From NCBI GenBank assembly GCA_965657415.1, contig CBFHNZ010000011.1, positions 3,657-67,656 of the forward strand: 64,000 nucleotides of DNA. Reading direction: 5' to 3'. Both the position numbers and the translations under genes were made by a program. Origin of the DNA: UBA8309 sp965657415. GTDB taxonomy: Bacteria; Pseudomonadota; Alphaproteobacteria; Puniceispirillales; Puniceispirillaceae. The number at the start of each line of letters is the position of its first letter. Position 1 is the stretch's first letter. The notes under the pieces are model-generated. The model saw only the letters and a program-made list of their open reading frames with translations, made no database searches and was not told the origin of the DNA. Positions 8,987 through 17,667 of the stretch are shown here, in pieces.

Positions 8987-10333
8987 CTAGGACATCAGCC
9001 GGGCATTGGCAGCCGCGCGCCTGATTTGCCAATGATCACGAAAACGATACCACCGGACCACTGACGGCAAAAACCACGGCTTGCCAAAATACAGTGGCCG
9101 GGTCGGAAATCGTAGATTATCAAATGCCGTCGCACCGTCCGGATCGCCAACCAGCTGTTGCCCAAGGCGCATCCCAAGGTAACTCGCCATGCCAATGCCA
9201 GAGCCACAATACCCCATTGCATAATGAAGCCCCGCCTGCTGGCCAAGATGGGCCAGCGTGTCGAAAGTAAAGGCGACCGTGCCTGTCCAGGAATGGGTAT
9301 AGCCATAATCCGCAAGCTCAGGAAAAATCCGGCACATGTCACGATGCAGCTTTGGCCCGCTGATCGCCGGGTTCGTCTCATCCGCCGACACGCGGCCACC
9401 AAACAGAATCCGGCTGCGGTCCGGCGACGGACGATAATAATAGATCACCTTGCAGGTATCACTTGCCACACGGTCCTTGGGAAACAATTTGTCCATAAGG
9501 GTCTTAGGCAACGGATCCGTTGCAATCATATAGGTGCCAATGGGAATGACCCGTCGCTGAAGCCAGGGTACAAGATCGGTTGTGTATCCGTTTGTCGCGA
9601 TCACAACATTTTCAGCCCTAATGTCGCCTTTTGGTGTGGTCACAACAAATGCGCTGCCTTCGCGCCGGATGCCCAAAGCCGGACAGTCATCGGTGACCGC
9701 AACACCGACTTTCTTCGCAAGATCAAGCAAGCCACTATAGTATTTTGCCGGGTCCAGCGATGCATGCTGTTTCATCACGATGCCGCCAAAATATGCGTTT
9801 GTGCCAAGCTCTGCGTGCTGGTCATCCCGGGACACCACCTCAAATGGCACATCCTCCTCACGGCCGAGCCTCTCGGCATCCCTCACCAGGGCATCAAAAT
9901 GGGCAGGCGTATGCGCGGCATGAAATCTGCCACAACGCTGATAGTCGCAGTTCAGTCCCTCGGTTCTGATGAACGAGCCAACCCACTCGAGTGACCGATA
10001 TCCCTCATTGCGAATCGCTCTCGCACGATCCGCCCCGTAACGCCGGGTAAGGGCGGCAAGCGAGGGCTTTATGCTTGGGCTGATCTGACCACCATTACGT
10101 GTGCTGCATCCCCAGCCCAATTCATGCATGTCGATAATTTGGGTCATACGACCGGCACGTGCGGCGGCGATGGCCGCATGCATTCCGGTGTATCCGGCGC
10201 CGATCACCACCACGTCGACCTTGTTCAATGGTGTTGTAATTGTTGGTGTCAGCGCTGTGATGCCGTCATGCCAATACACATTGCCTGCACCGGAACCGGT
10301 CTTCGTCCTAGCCTGTTCAACTCGTCTCGACAT
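8987..10333 (-). CDS. FAD-dependent oxidoreductase, PuuB (gamma-glutamylputrescine oxidase)-like
   Basis: DAO-family flavoprotein of the PuuB/OrdL group. The N-terminus carries a W-x-H-D block, then VVVIGAGYTGMHAAIAAARAG (FAD motif) and the characteristic GWGCSTRNGGQISPSIKP. Later come YTTDLVPWLQRRVIPIGTYMIAT and a C-terminal HYAMGYCGSGIGMASYLG. Length (448 aa) fits. The start is placed at ATG 10333, with a GGAA element just upstream, rather than a GTG 15 nt earlier. It is first in a two-gene unit with the DadA-like enzyme. Polyamine-derived substrates are plausible because a spermidine/putrescine-type ABC importer is divergent from it. Confidence 0.82.
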   Translation of the reverse strand: MSRRVEQARTKTGSGAGNVYWHDGITALTPTITTPLNKVDVVVIGAGYTGMHAAIAAARAGRMTQIIDMHELGWGCSTRNGGQISPSIKPSLAALTRRYGADRARAIRNEGYRSLEWVGSFIRTEGLNCDYQRCGRFHAAHTPAHFDALVRDAERLGREEDVPFEVVSRDDQHAELGTNAYFGGIVMKQHASLDPAKYYSGLLDLAKKVGVAVTDDCPALGIRREGSAFVVTTPKGDIRAENVVIATNGYTTDLVPWLQRRVIPIGTYMIATDPLPKTLMDKLFPKDRVASDTCKVIYYYRPSPDRSRILFGGRVSADETNPAISGPKLHRDMCRIFPELADYGYTHSWTGTVAFTFDTLAHLGQQAGLHYAMGYCGSGIGMASYLGMRLGQQLVGDPDGATAFDNLRFPTRPLYFGKPWFLPSVVRWYRFRDHWQIRRAAANARLMS

Positions 10334-10472
10334 TATTGTTTCCAGCACACGATCTTCTAAACTCTGACTAGATAAAAAAACGCGTTCCAGTGATTTTCGT
10401 CAAATGAAAACTTGGCGATGGCTGGATTGTATGTTTACGATATTCTAAACAACCATCATTGGGGAGAAAATG

Positions 10473-11534
10473 ATGAGATCTCTGTTCAAGTTGAAAACCG
10501 TCGCAATTGCAGCTGCCGCAGTTGGTTTTGCAAGTGTGTCAACGGCAAGCCTCGCTGAGGACACGCTGCGAATCGTGTCTTGGGGTGGTGCCTATCAAAA
10601 AGGCCAGTCGGTTGGTATTTTCCAACCTGCCGCCAAGGCCATGGGTATCACTGTGAAGGAAGATACTTATGGCGGCATTTCTGATGTCAAACTGATGGTC
10701 AAATCCGGTGCTGACAAGTTTGATATTTTCTCCAGCGGCGCTGGCGGGTGTGCCTCTGGCGGTGCCGAGGGGATTCTTGAGAAACTTGACTACTCGGTGA
10801 TCGATGTCAGCAACCATCTGCCAGGCATGTACAGTGAATACTGTGCTGGCGCGGATATTTTTTCCGTTGTGGCCGCCTGGAACACCGACACCTATGGTGA
10901 CAACGGACCCCGCACATGGGCCGACTTCTTCGATGTTGAAAAATTCCCGGGCACCCGGGCAATGCGCGCCAAGGTGGATGCACAGCTTGAGGCTGCACTG
11001 CTCGCCGATGGCGTTCCGATGGAAGACGTATATAAGGTGCTTGATAGCGAGGAAGGCATTGATCGTGCCCTCGACAAGATCAGGTCGATCAAGCCTCATA
11101 TCGCCGTATGGTGGACATCGGGTGCGCAGCATGCACAGCTGATGAAAGATGGTGAAGTTGACATGACCACAGGCTGGAATGGCCGGTTTGATGTCGCCAA
11201 GCAGGATGGTGCGAAAGTTTCCTATGACTGGAAAACAGGCATCATGGACTGGGAAGGCTATGGCATTCCAAAAGGGGCGAAAAACAAGGATATGGCGATG
11301 AAATATATCGCCGAGATGATGAAGCCTGAATATATGGCTGAGTTCGCCAAATACATCACTTATGGACCGACAAACAATAAGGTCTATGAGCTTAACCTGA
11401 TGGAAGAGTCTCGGGCGCGTCAGATGCCTTCGCATCCAGAAAATGCAAAGCACCAGCTGACATTGAGGACGGAATGGTACGCCAAATGGAGAACCATCGC
11501 CGCCGAGAAATACACCGAAATGATGACTGAATAG
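10473..11534 (+). CDS. Periplasmic substrate-binding protein of a Pot-type ABC importer
   Basis: PotD-like solute-binding protein. A Sec signal peptide (basic MRSLFKLKT, hydrophobic AIAAAAVGFASV, cleavage after SLA) precedes DTLRIVSWGGAYQKGQ, the typical start of iron/polyamine-type binding proteins. The mature part keeps GPRTWADFFDVEKFPGTRAM and WNGRFDVAKQDG. Of two adjacent ATGs I favour 10473, which has GGGGAG 6 nt upstream. It leads an operon with ATPase and two permease genes, separated from them by a stem-loop. Known ligands of this group include polyamines, betaines and other cations; the ligand here is unassigned. Confidence 0.9.
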   Translation: MRSLFKLKTVAIAAAAVGFASVSTASLAEDTLRIVSWGGAYQKGQSVGIFQPAAKAMGITVKEDTYGGISDVKLMVKSGADKFDIFSSGAGGCASGGAEGILEKLDYSVIDVSNHLPGMYSEYCAGADIFSVVAAWNTDTYGDNGPRTWADFFDVEKFPGTRAMRAKVDAQLEAALLADGVPMEDVYKVLDSEEGIDRALDKIRSIKPHIAVWWTSGAQHAQLMKDGEVDMTTGWNGRFDVAKQDGAKVSYDWKTGIMDWEGYGIPKGAKNKDMAMKYIAEMMKPEYMAEFAKYITYGPTNNKVYELNLMEESRARQMPSHPENAKHQLTLRTEWYAKWRTIAAEKYTEMMTE

Positions 11535-11544
11535 ATCATCGTCA

Positions 11545-11570
11545 GTTGGAGGGCGTTACCGCCCTCCAAC
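11545..11570 (+). terminator. Stem-loop after the binding-protein gene (partial terminator or mRNA stabiliser)
   Basis: A perfect 11-bp stem (GTTGGAGGGCG pairing with CGCCCTCCAAC) closes a 4-nt loop 10 nt after the stop codon. It is followed by a T-rich stretch, not a clean U-run. In importer operons such hairpins lower transporter expression relative to the binding protein or protect the upstream mRNA. Confidence 0.75.
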
Positions 11571-11637
11571 CCTTTCGTTTCTTAAAATTATGTTTCAGCC
11601 GACCGGCGCTTTTCAACCTATGGCGATGACTTGATCC

Positions 11638-12732
11638 ATGGCAGACAGTTCACTTAACATTTCCATCCATGATGTGACGAAAACCTACGGCGATTTTTAC
11701 GCCCTCAAGAATGTGAGTCTTGATGTCACGTCCGGGGAATTTCTGACCCTGCTTGGACCGTCAGGGTCTGGCAAGACGACATTGCTTATGGTGCTTGCCG
11801 GCTTCATCAGCCCGGATCATGGCAGCGTCAAATTCGGCGAGGAAGAAGTCATTCTCAAGCCGCCGCACCTGCGCGGCATTGGCATGGTATTCCAGAACTA
11901 TGCCCTGTTCCCCCACATGAATGTGGCGGAAAATGTTGGCTATCCGCAAAAGCTGCGCGGCGTAAGCAAGCAAGAGACCCAGGAGAGTGTTGAGAACGCG
12001 CTGGCCACCGTCCAGCTTGACGGGCTTGGACATCGCCGCGTTGAGGAATTATCCGGCGGTCAGAGACAGCGTGTTGCGCTGGCACGCGCCATCGTATTCA
12101 AGCCGAAGATTCTGCTGATGGACGAGCCGCTGTCTGCCCTCGACAAGAAACTGCGCGAAGAGATGCAGATTGAGCTGCGCCAGCTTCATGACCGTCTGAA
12201 CATGACAACGGTCTATGTGACGCACGACCAGAAAGAAGCGTTGACCATGTCAGACAGAATTGCCGTGATCAATGAAGGGCAGCTTATGCAATTGGGTACA
12301 CCAAACCTGATTTATCAAAGCCCGAACAATGCATTCATTGCAGATTTCATCGGTGAATCAAGCTTGCTGCCTGCAACCGTAAAAAATGGTATTGCCAGCA
12401 TCGGGTCTGCAAAGTTAAAGGGCGCTCAGAAACTCGAAAAAGATGGTGATTTTCTGCTGGTTGTTCGCCCGGAAAAGCTCTTTGTCGCCGGAACCAAGGC
12501 CCGCGATGCCAATCATTTCGAAGGTGTGGTTGAGGACTCCATTTTTCAGGGTGAAAGCCAGCTTATGGTGATAAAACTGGACCCGAAGACATATGGTGAC
12601 CGGTCGCTCCGCATGCGGCTGGCGAATGGTAGCTCGGCACAGGAAAAATTGCCCGGCATAGGCGAGAAAATCACCCTCGGTTTGAAAGTTGTCGATAGCT
12701 ATTTTGTGGAAAAGGCTGATGGCAGCGCTTGA
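11638..12732 (+). CDS. ABC transporter ATP-binding protein, PotA type
   Basis: Nucleotide-binding subunit driving the Pot-type importer. Walker A is GPSGSGKTT, Q-loop FQNYALFPHM, signature LSGGQRQRVALARAI, Walker B LLMDEP and H-loop VTHD. After about residue 240 there is a TOBE/OB regulatory domain (PEKLFVAG). Length (364 aa) is standard. The 3' end overlaps the first permease gene by 14 bp, indicating translational coupling. Its ribosome-binding site is weak compared with the binding-protein gene. Confidence 0.93.
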   Translation: MADSSLNISIHDVTKTYGDFYALKNVSLDVTSGEFLTLLGPSGSGKTTLLMVLAGFISPDHGSVKFGEEEVILKPPHLRGIGMVFQNYALFPHMNVAENVGYPQKLRGVSKQETQESVENALATVQLDGLGHRRVEELSGGQRQRVALARAIVFKPKILLMDEPLSALDKKLREEMQIELRQLHDRLNMTTVYVTHDQKEALTMSDRIAVINEGQLMQLGTPNLIYQSPNNAFIADFIGESSLLPATVKNGIASIGSAKLKGAQKLEKDGDFLLVVRPEKLFVAGTKARDANHFEGVVEDSIFQGESQLMVIKLDPKTYGDRSLRMRLANGSSAQEKLPGIGEKITLGLKVVDSYFVEKADGSA

Positions 12733-13606
12733 GCATAACGTAAATGAAGCAGCGCTGACCCAGCTTGCGCGGCGCGAGCATTATACCTTTTTCGGTCTTA
12801 CCCTACCCTACCTGTTCTTGGTTGGGGCCATGATCATCATCCCGATCGGCTGGCTGTTTTTTCTGTCCTTTATCGGCAGAGACGGGTCCTTCTCGTTTGA
12901 AAACTATGAACGGATGATAAATTCGAAAGCCTATTTTCGTATTTTCCTGACCACCTTCAAGATCAGCATGCTGACAACACTATTCTGTGCGTTGCTTGGC
13001 TATCCGCTGGCTTATTTCATGTCCCAGATACCCCGAAAATGGGCCAATATCTGTATGATTGGTGTGTTGATCCCATTCTGGACAAGCCTTCTTGTTCGTA
13101 CATATGCCTGGCTTGTGCTGCTTCAGAAAAAAGGCTTGGTGAACAGTATTGCGATTGATCTTGGCCTGATCAGCGAGCCTATCAAATTCGTCCACAACAC
13201 CTCGGGAACATTGATCGGCATGGTCCACATCATGCTGCCTTTCCTAATCCTGCCGCTATATGCCAACATGCGGGCCATTGACACCCATTGCGTGAAGGCC
13301 GCTGCAAGCCTTGGCGCGACGCCGACACGTGCCTTTTGGACGGTGTTTTTTCCGCTTAGCATTCCCGGCCTGCTCGCGGGTCTGCTGATTGTCTTTGTCC
13401 TGTGCCTTGGATTCTATGTCACGCCTGCGGTCCTCGGTGGTGGCAAGGTCATCATGGCGGCGATGAAAATCTCCAGCAATATCGAGCTTTACTTTAGCTG
13501 GGGTGCGGCGAGCGCACTTGGCGTTGTTCTGCTGGTCGTCACCATGGTGATACTTTTCATCGCTTCAAAACTGGTCTCGCTGGACCAGCTTGGTCAGCGG
13601 AGTTAG
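12719..13606 (+). CDS. ABC transporter permease, PotB type
   Basis: Inner-membrane permease with about six transmembrane segments and the EAA-type coupling loop (HCVKAAASLGATPTRAFWTVFFPLSIPGLLAG). The N-terminal membrane segment YLFLVGAMIIIPIGWLFFLSF is typical of PotB. I start it at ATG 12719, inside the ATPase gene's end, with GGAAAAGG upstream. It forms a heterodimer with the next permease. Confidence 0.92.
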   Translation: MAALEHNVNEAALTQLARREHYTFFGLTLPYLFLVGAMIIIPIGWLFFLSFIGRDGSFSFENYERMINSKAYFRIFLTTFKISMLTTLFCALLGYPLAYFMSQIPRKWANICMIGVLIPFWTSLLVRTYAWLVLLQKKGLVNSIAIDLGLISEPIKFVHNTSGTLIGMVHIMLPFLILPLYANMRAIDTHCVKAAASLGATPTRAFWTVFFPLSIPGLLAGLLIVFVLCLGFYVTPAVLGGGKVIMAAMKISSNIELYFSWGAASALGVVLLVVTMVILFIASKLVSLDQLGQRS

Positions 13607-13609
13607 TTC

Positions 13610-14446
13610 ATGGGCATTTTCGACAAACAGGTCTCTGACACGCAAATCAAGCTTGGCAGCCGCCTGTGGCTTTACATCTTCTCGTTGGTTGTGTTGTTTC
13701 TTCTGATCGTGCCATCGCTGATTGTCATTCCGATGTCCTTTTCTGACAGCCAGTATCTGGAATTCCCGCCGGAAAACTGGTCGCTCCGCTGGTATGAGAA
13801 TTACTTCTTCTCATGGAAAGTTGAAAATGGCTTCAACGACTGGATGGCTGCAACACGCACCTCCTTGCTGGTCGCAGTTCTGACAATTTTTGTTGCAACA
13901 CCGATTGGCACTCTGGCTGCCTATGGCCTGACCAACAGCACATCCCGCCTTCGTGCGGTTCTTTTTCCAATTATGATCTCACCGATGATGGTGCCGATCA
14001 TCCTTGTTGCCATTGGACTTTTCTACTTTTACGTCCAGTTCAAGATGGTGAACAGCATTCTCGGCCTGGTGCTTGGGCATTCACTTGTTGCCATGCCGCT
14101 TGTTCTGATCATCGTCATGTCAGCATTGAAAAATTATGACATGAATCAGGAAAAGGTCGCCCGCTCTCTTGGTGCCAGCCGAACCCGGGCCTTCATTGAA
14201 ATCACCTTGCCGCAAATCAAGTTCTCACTAATTTCTGCATCGCTGATCTCGTTTCTGACATCGTTTGATGAGATCATCATTTCACTCTTTGTTTCAGGTG
14301 GTGACAATTCAACCATCACCCGCAGCATGTTTCTGGCGTTGCGGGACCAGATTGACCCGACGATTGCAGCCATCTCGACGATCCTCATCATCATTTCGTC
14401 CGGCTTGCTGATTGTCTCACAGATGCTCGGCAGCAAAGGCCGATAG
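13610..14446 (+). CDS. ABC transporter permease, PotC type
   Basis: Second inner-membrane permease of the Pot-type importer. It has six predicted membrane spans, an N-terminal LVVLFLLIVPSLIVIPMSFS segment and the EAA loop NQEKVARSLGASRTRAFIEITLPQIK. GGAG lies 7 nt before the ATG and only 3 nt separate it from the PotB-like stop, so the four genes form one operon. No terminator is evident before the convergent synthetase gene. Confidence 0.92.
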   Translation: MGIFDKQVSDTQIKLGSRLWLYIFSLVVLFLLIVPSLIVIPMSFSDSQYLEFPPENWSLRWYENYFFSWKVENGFNDWMAATRTSLLVAVLTIFVATPIGTLAAYGLTNSTSRLRAVLFPIMISPMMVPIILVAIGLFYFYVQFKMVNSILGLVLGHSLVAMPLVLIIVMSALKNYDMNQEKVARSLGASRTRAFIEITLPQIKFSLISASLISFLTSFDEIIISLFVSGGDNSTITRSMFLALRDQIDPTIAAISTILIIISSGLLIVSQMLGSKGR

Positions 14447-14516
14447 GCCACGCTGAACAGCCCCGTCGAACCCGGTTTTCCGCCATAGATGCATGCAGGA
14501 ACGCACGGCTGTCCGG

Positions 14517-16616
14517 CTAGTCCCCGTCCTTTGGCACCACAAGGCAATCGACGGCAAAGGCCCCGTCCGCTCCGCAGATCATCGGGTTGATGTCAATTTC
14601 AGATATTGCATCATCCAGCGCGGCGACCATCTGCGAAAAACGCACGATCTGTGTCACCACTGCCTGCATATTGGCTGCTGGTTGCCCACGATATCCGCCA
14701 AGTAAGGCTGAAATGCGCAATTCACCAATCAAACGCTGCGCCTCATCCGCATCGATGGGCGCCAGTGCTGCACCCTTATCCGCCAGAAGTTCGATCATCA
14801 CACCACCAGCAGATATGATCACTACGGGACCAAAGCCAGGATCATATATCGCACCAAGTGACAGTTCGGTTCCGGATGGCACCATCTCCATAATGAGCGC
14901 CCGCGGCCCAAGTCGGGCGGCCATGTCCCGATAGGCGGCGCGGGCCTCGTCTGCGTCATTGATATTGAGCATGACACCGCCAACATCGCTTTTGTGGGCG
15001 TGGTCCTCGGCAGTTTTCATCACTACAGGGAAACGAAGGTCTGACAGCGCCGTTTCGAGTTCATGCAAAGAAGCAACCCGTACCATCTCCGGTGTGACCA
15101 GCCCGAAATCGGCAAGCATGGCAAGACCATCAGCCTCTGCAACTGGACCGTTTTCAGCAAGGCGGGATCGCCAGCGCGTGACCAGCTGATCCTCAACTGG
15201 TGACCTCGTGGGCTTGCTAGCGCAAGCCTTTGCATGGCGGTCACGATAATCCCGGTCATTCATGACATGGCGCACGGCAAGCAATGCATTGCGTGTTCCG
15301 CGCAACAACGGCACACCCGCCTGTCGCAGCCTGATGGCAATCTCACTGTCATCAGCCATCGAATAGTTGGATGCCAGCGCCAGCGGCTTGTCGGTCATCT
15401 GCGCCGCGTTGATCACGGCCGTGCTGTAGCTTTCCGCATAGGCGTAGCCGTCTCGCGGGTTTGACATGAACAGTCCGATGCTGACATTCGGGTCATTGAC
15501 CAGGGTGGCAATCAACGCCGAATACCGGTTTTCAAGGTCATTATGCGTGCCATAGGCATCAAGCGGGTTTTCCGCCACCAGCCCGGGCTCCAGATGCGCC
15601 GCAAGCGCCGTGCAGGTGGCTGGTTGCAGCGCGGCAAATTCAATGCCGTAATCCTCGGCGATATCGACGACCAGCTCGCGCTCACCCCCGGAATCATGGA
15701 TGGATCCCAAATGCCCGCTGGCTGGCCTGCGCGGCGCATCAAAGAGGGCCAGCGTCGCCGCCATCTCATCCATATCGTCAACGCGATGCACCCCGTAGGT
15801 GCGAAACACCGCCTCATAGACAGCGTCATTGCCGGCGATTGCCCCGGTATGCGAGATCGCCATCTGGGCACTTTTCGCGGTCCGACCGACTTTCAATACC
15901 ACCACCGGGATTTCGCGCTGGCGCGCAATGGAAAGCACGCGCAGAAACCCTGCCGGGTCGCGTATTGTTTCGACAAACAAGCCGACAACCCTGGTCTCAG
16001 GTTGATGCAGCGCCCAGTCCATGTAATCGACAATGGTGGTGACAAGTTCCATGCCGGTGGATACCACCAGCGTGAACCCAAGCCGCCTGTCATTATGCGA
16101 TAGCGCACCAAAGGCCGAGCCAGATTGTGCAACCCACGCAATACCGCCCTTTTGCAATCCTTGCGGGGACGCGGCGCTGGCCACCCGAAGGCCGGCGGAC
16201 GGCGTGTAAAAGCCCATGCAATTCGCCCCACAGAGCGACATGCCCGCCGCCGCGGCCTTTTTGGCAACACGAACCGCCAAGGAAGGGCTGGTATCACCCT
16301 CAAGATAGCAGGAGGCGAAGATGGTTGCGGCCTTTATGCCAAGTTCTATCGCCTGATCGAGGACTGCCTCGACAAACTGGCTGGCGATCCCGATTACCAC
16401 ATGGTCTGGCACCTCAGGCAGCGCAGCAAGGTCGGGATAACATGGCGCACCGTCAATTTCCGCAAGGCGCGGATTCACCGGATAAATCTTACCATCGAAG
16501 CCGTCTATTCGGCTCATCGCCAGCATTGCCGCGCCGGTGCTGTTTGGCCGGTCTGACGCCCCGACGAAGGCGATTGAACGAGGACGAAGAAGGGGGTCAA
16601 GAGGGTGTTGTGTCAT
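14517..16616 (-). CDS. Acyl-CoA synthetase (NDP-forming), acetate--CoA ligase family
   Basis: Cytoplasmic fused alpha-beta acyl-CoA synthetase (ADP/NDP-forming) that interconverts an acid plus CoA and its thioester. The N-terminal CoA-binding Rossmann domain starts LLRPRSIAFVGASDRPNSTGA. A succinyl-CoA-ligase-like flavodoxin domain follows (catalytic-His region AISHTGAIAGND). The C-terminus is an ATP-grasp domain (FPVVMKTAEDHAHKSDVGGVMLNI ... EIDINPMICG). The length of 699 aa is standard for the fused form. The gene is divergent from an enoyl-CoA hydratase with a 160-bp spacer, so both probably serve the same acid-catabolic route. Substrate unknown. Confidence 0.9.
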   Translation of the reverse strand: MTQHPLDPLLRPRSIAFVGASDRPNSTGAAMLAMSRIDGFDGKIYPVNPRLAEIDGAPCYPDLAALPEVPDHVVIGIASQFVEAVLDQAIELGIKAATIFASCYLEGDTSPSLAVRVAKKAAAAGMSLCGANCMGFYTPSAGLRVASAASPQGLQKGGIAWVAQSGSAFGALSHNDRRLGFTLVVSTGMELVTTIVDYMDWALHQPETRVVGLFVETIRDPAGFLRVLSIARQREIPVVVLKVGRTAKSAQMAISHTGAIAGNDAVYEAVFRTYGVHRVDDMDEMAATLALFDAPRRPASGHLGSIHDSGGERELVVDIAEDYGIEFAALQPATCTALAAHLEPGLVAENPLDAYGTHNDLENRYSALIATLVNDPNVSIGLFMSNPRDGYAYAESYSTAVINAAQMTDKPLALASNYSMADDSEIAIRLRQAGVPLLRGTRNALLAVRHVMNDRDYRDRHAKACASKPTRSPVEDQLVTRWRSRLAENGPVAEADGLAMLADFGLVTPEMVRVASLHELETALSDLRFPVVMKTAEDHAHKSDVGGVMLNINDADEARAAYRDMAARLGPRALIMEMVPSGTELSLGAIYDPGFGPVVIISAGGVMIELLADKGAALAPIDADEAQRLIGELRISALLGGYRGQPAANMQAVVTQIVRFSQMVAALDDAISEIDINPMICGADGAFAVDCLVVPKDGD

Positions 16617-16777
16617 GCTGTCGTCACACCAAAAATCTCAGGCTACATAAACAGCTATAGAACAACATTCGTCCAGCGCCCAAACGGCAATTTGATCTTC
16701 GCCTCAATTTTTTTCCATACCCTTGTTAAGGGCGGCTTGTTAACTTTGGGGGGCACGCCACAATGAGGAATAGTTCC

Positions 16778-17587
16778 ATGTCAGAGCAAAGCCCCGTCAC
16801 CACCCGAATTGATGGACGTATCGGCATATTGACCTTGAACCGGCCCCGGGTGATGAACGCCTTCAACGGCGCGCTAATTGATGCGACAAACAGGGCCATG
16901 GATGCCTTCATGAATGATGACGCGGTCCTGGCAATCATCGTGCGCGGCGAGGGCCGGTGTTTTTCCGCTGGATTTGACATGAAGGAAAGCGCTGCCCGCG
17001 GGATCAGTGGTGAAGAGGAATGGCGGGACGTTCTGACCAAGGATTTCGATTTCATCATGCAATTCTGGAACGCGCCCAAACCGACCATTGCCGCGGCGCA
17101 CGGCTATTGCATCGGCGGTGCCATGGAATTGTTGATGGCCTGTGATCTGGCTGTTGCGAGCGAAACCACGTTTTTTGGTGAACCAGAGGTTCGCTTTGGA
17201 TCCGGCATTGTTGCCATGCTTGCGCCCTATGTGATTGGCCCGAAACAGGCCAAGGAATTGCTGTTGACCGGCAATGACAGGATTACCGCAAAGCGCTGCT
17301 ACGAGATGGGCATCTTAAATCGCGTCGTCGCGGATGGTGAAGAAATGGAAGCGGCAATGGAATTGGCAAACCAGATCGCCAGTGCTGCGCCGCGATCAGT
17401 GCAGATGACCAAAGCCGCCATTCATCGCGCCTATGAATTGGCACAAATGCGAACGGCACTTCTGGAGGCGCTGGAAACCGACATCCAGATTGAGACGGAT
17501 GAATCGCCTGAACGGTTGGAATTCAATCGCATTCGCAAGGAGCAGGGGCTGAAAGCAGCGCTGGCATGGCGTGATGGGCGAGTATGA
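16778..17587 (+). CDS. Enoyl-CoA hydratase/isomerase family protein
   Basis: Crotonase-fold enzyme acting on an acyl-CoA. Early strands are GRIGILTLNRPRVMNAFNGALI, the oxyanion-hole segment is GRCFSAGFDMKE, and the second oxyanion loop is AAHGYCIGGAMELLMACDLAVASE. GEPEVRFGSG carries the family's catalytic-Glu region. Length (about 269 aa) is normal. I prefer ATG 16778 because GAGGAA lies just upstream; an ATG at 16763 has no ribosome-binding site. It is divergent from the NDP-forming acyl-CoA synthetase. Hydratase, lyase or isomerase activity cannot be distinguished. Confidence 0.9.
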   Translation: MSEQSPVTTRIDGRIGILTLNRPRVMNAFNGALIDATNRAMDAFMNDDAVLAIIVRGEGRCFSAGFDMKESAARGISGEEEWRDVLTKDFDFIMQFWNAPKPTIAAAHGYCIGGAMELLMACDLAVASETTFFGEPEVRFGSGIVAMLAPYVIGPKQAKELLLTGNDRITAKRCYEMGILNRVVADGEEMEAAMELANQIASAAPRSVQMTKAAIHRAYELAQMRTALLEALETDIQIETDESPERLEFNRIRKEQGLKAALAWRDGRV

Positions 17588-17667
17588 AATTAAGGATTTT
17601 TCGGGCTGCCAGCCCATCACCCTCCCGCGGTCTGCGCATTTAACACTGCTGCCATTGCCTGCCTGTA

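Noticed and set aside
9158..9994. Plus-strand frame of 278 codons
   Set aside because: It is antisense to the PuuB-like oxidoreductase and its composition is that of a shadow frame.
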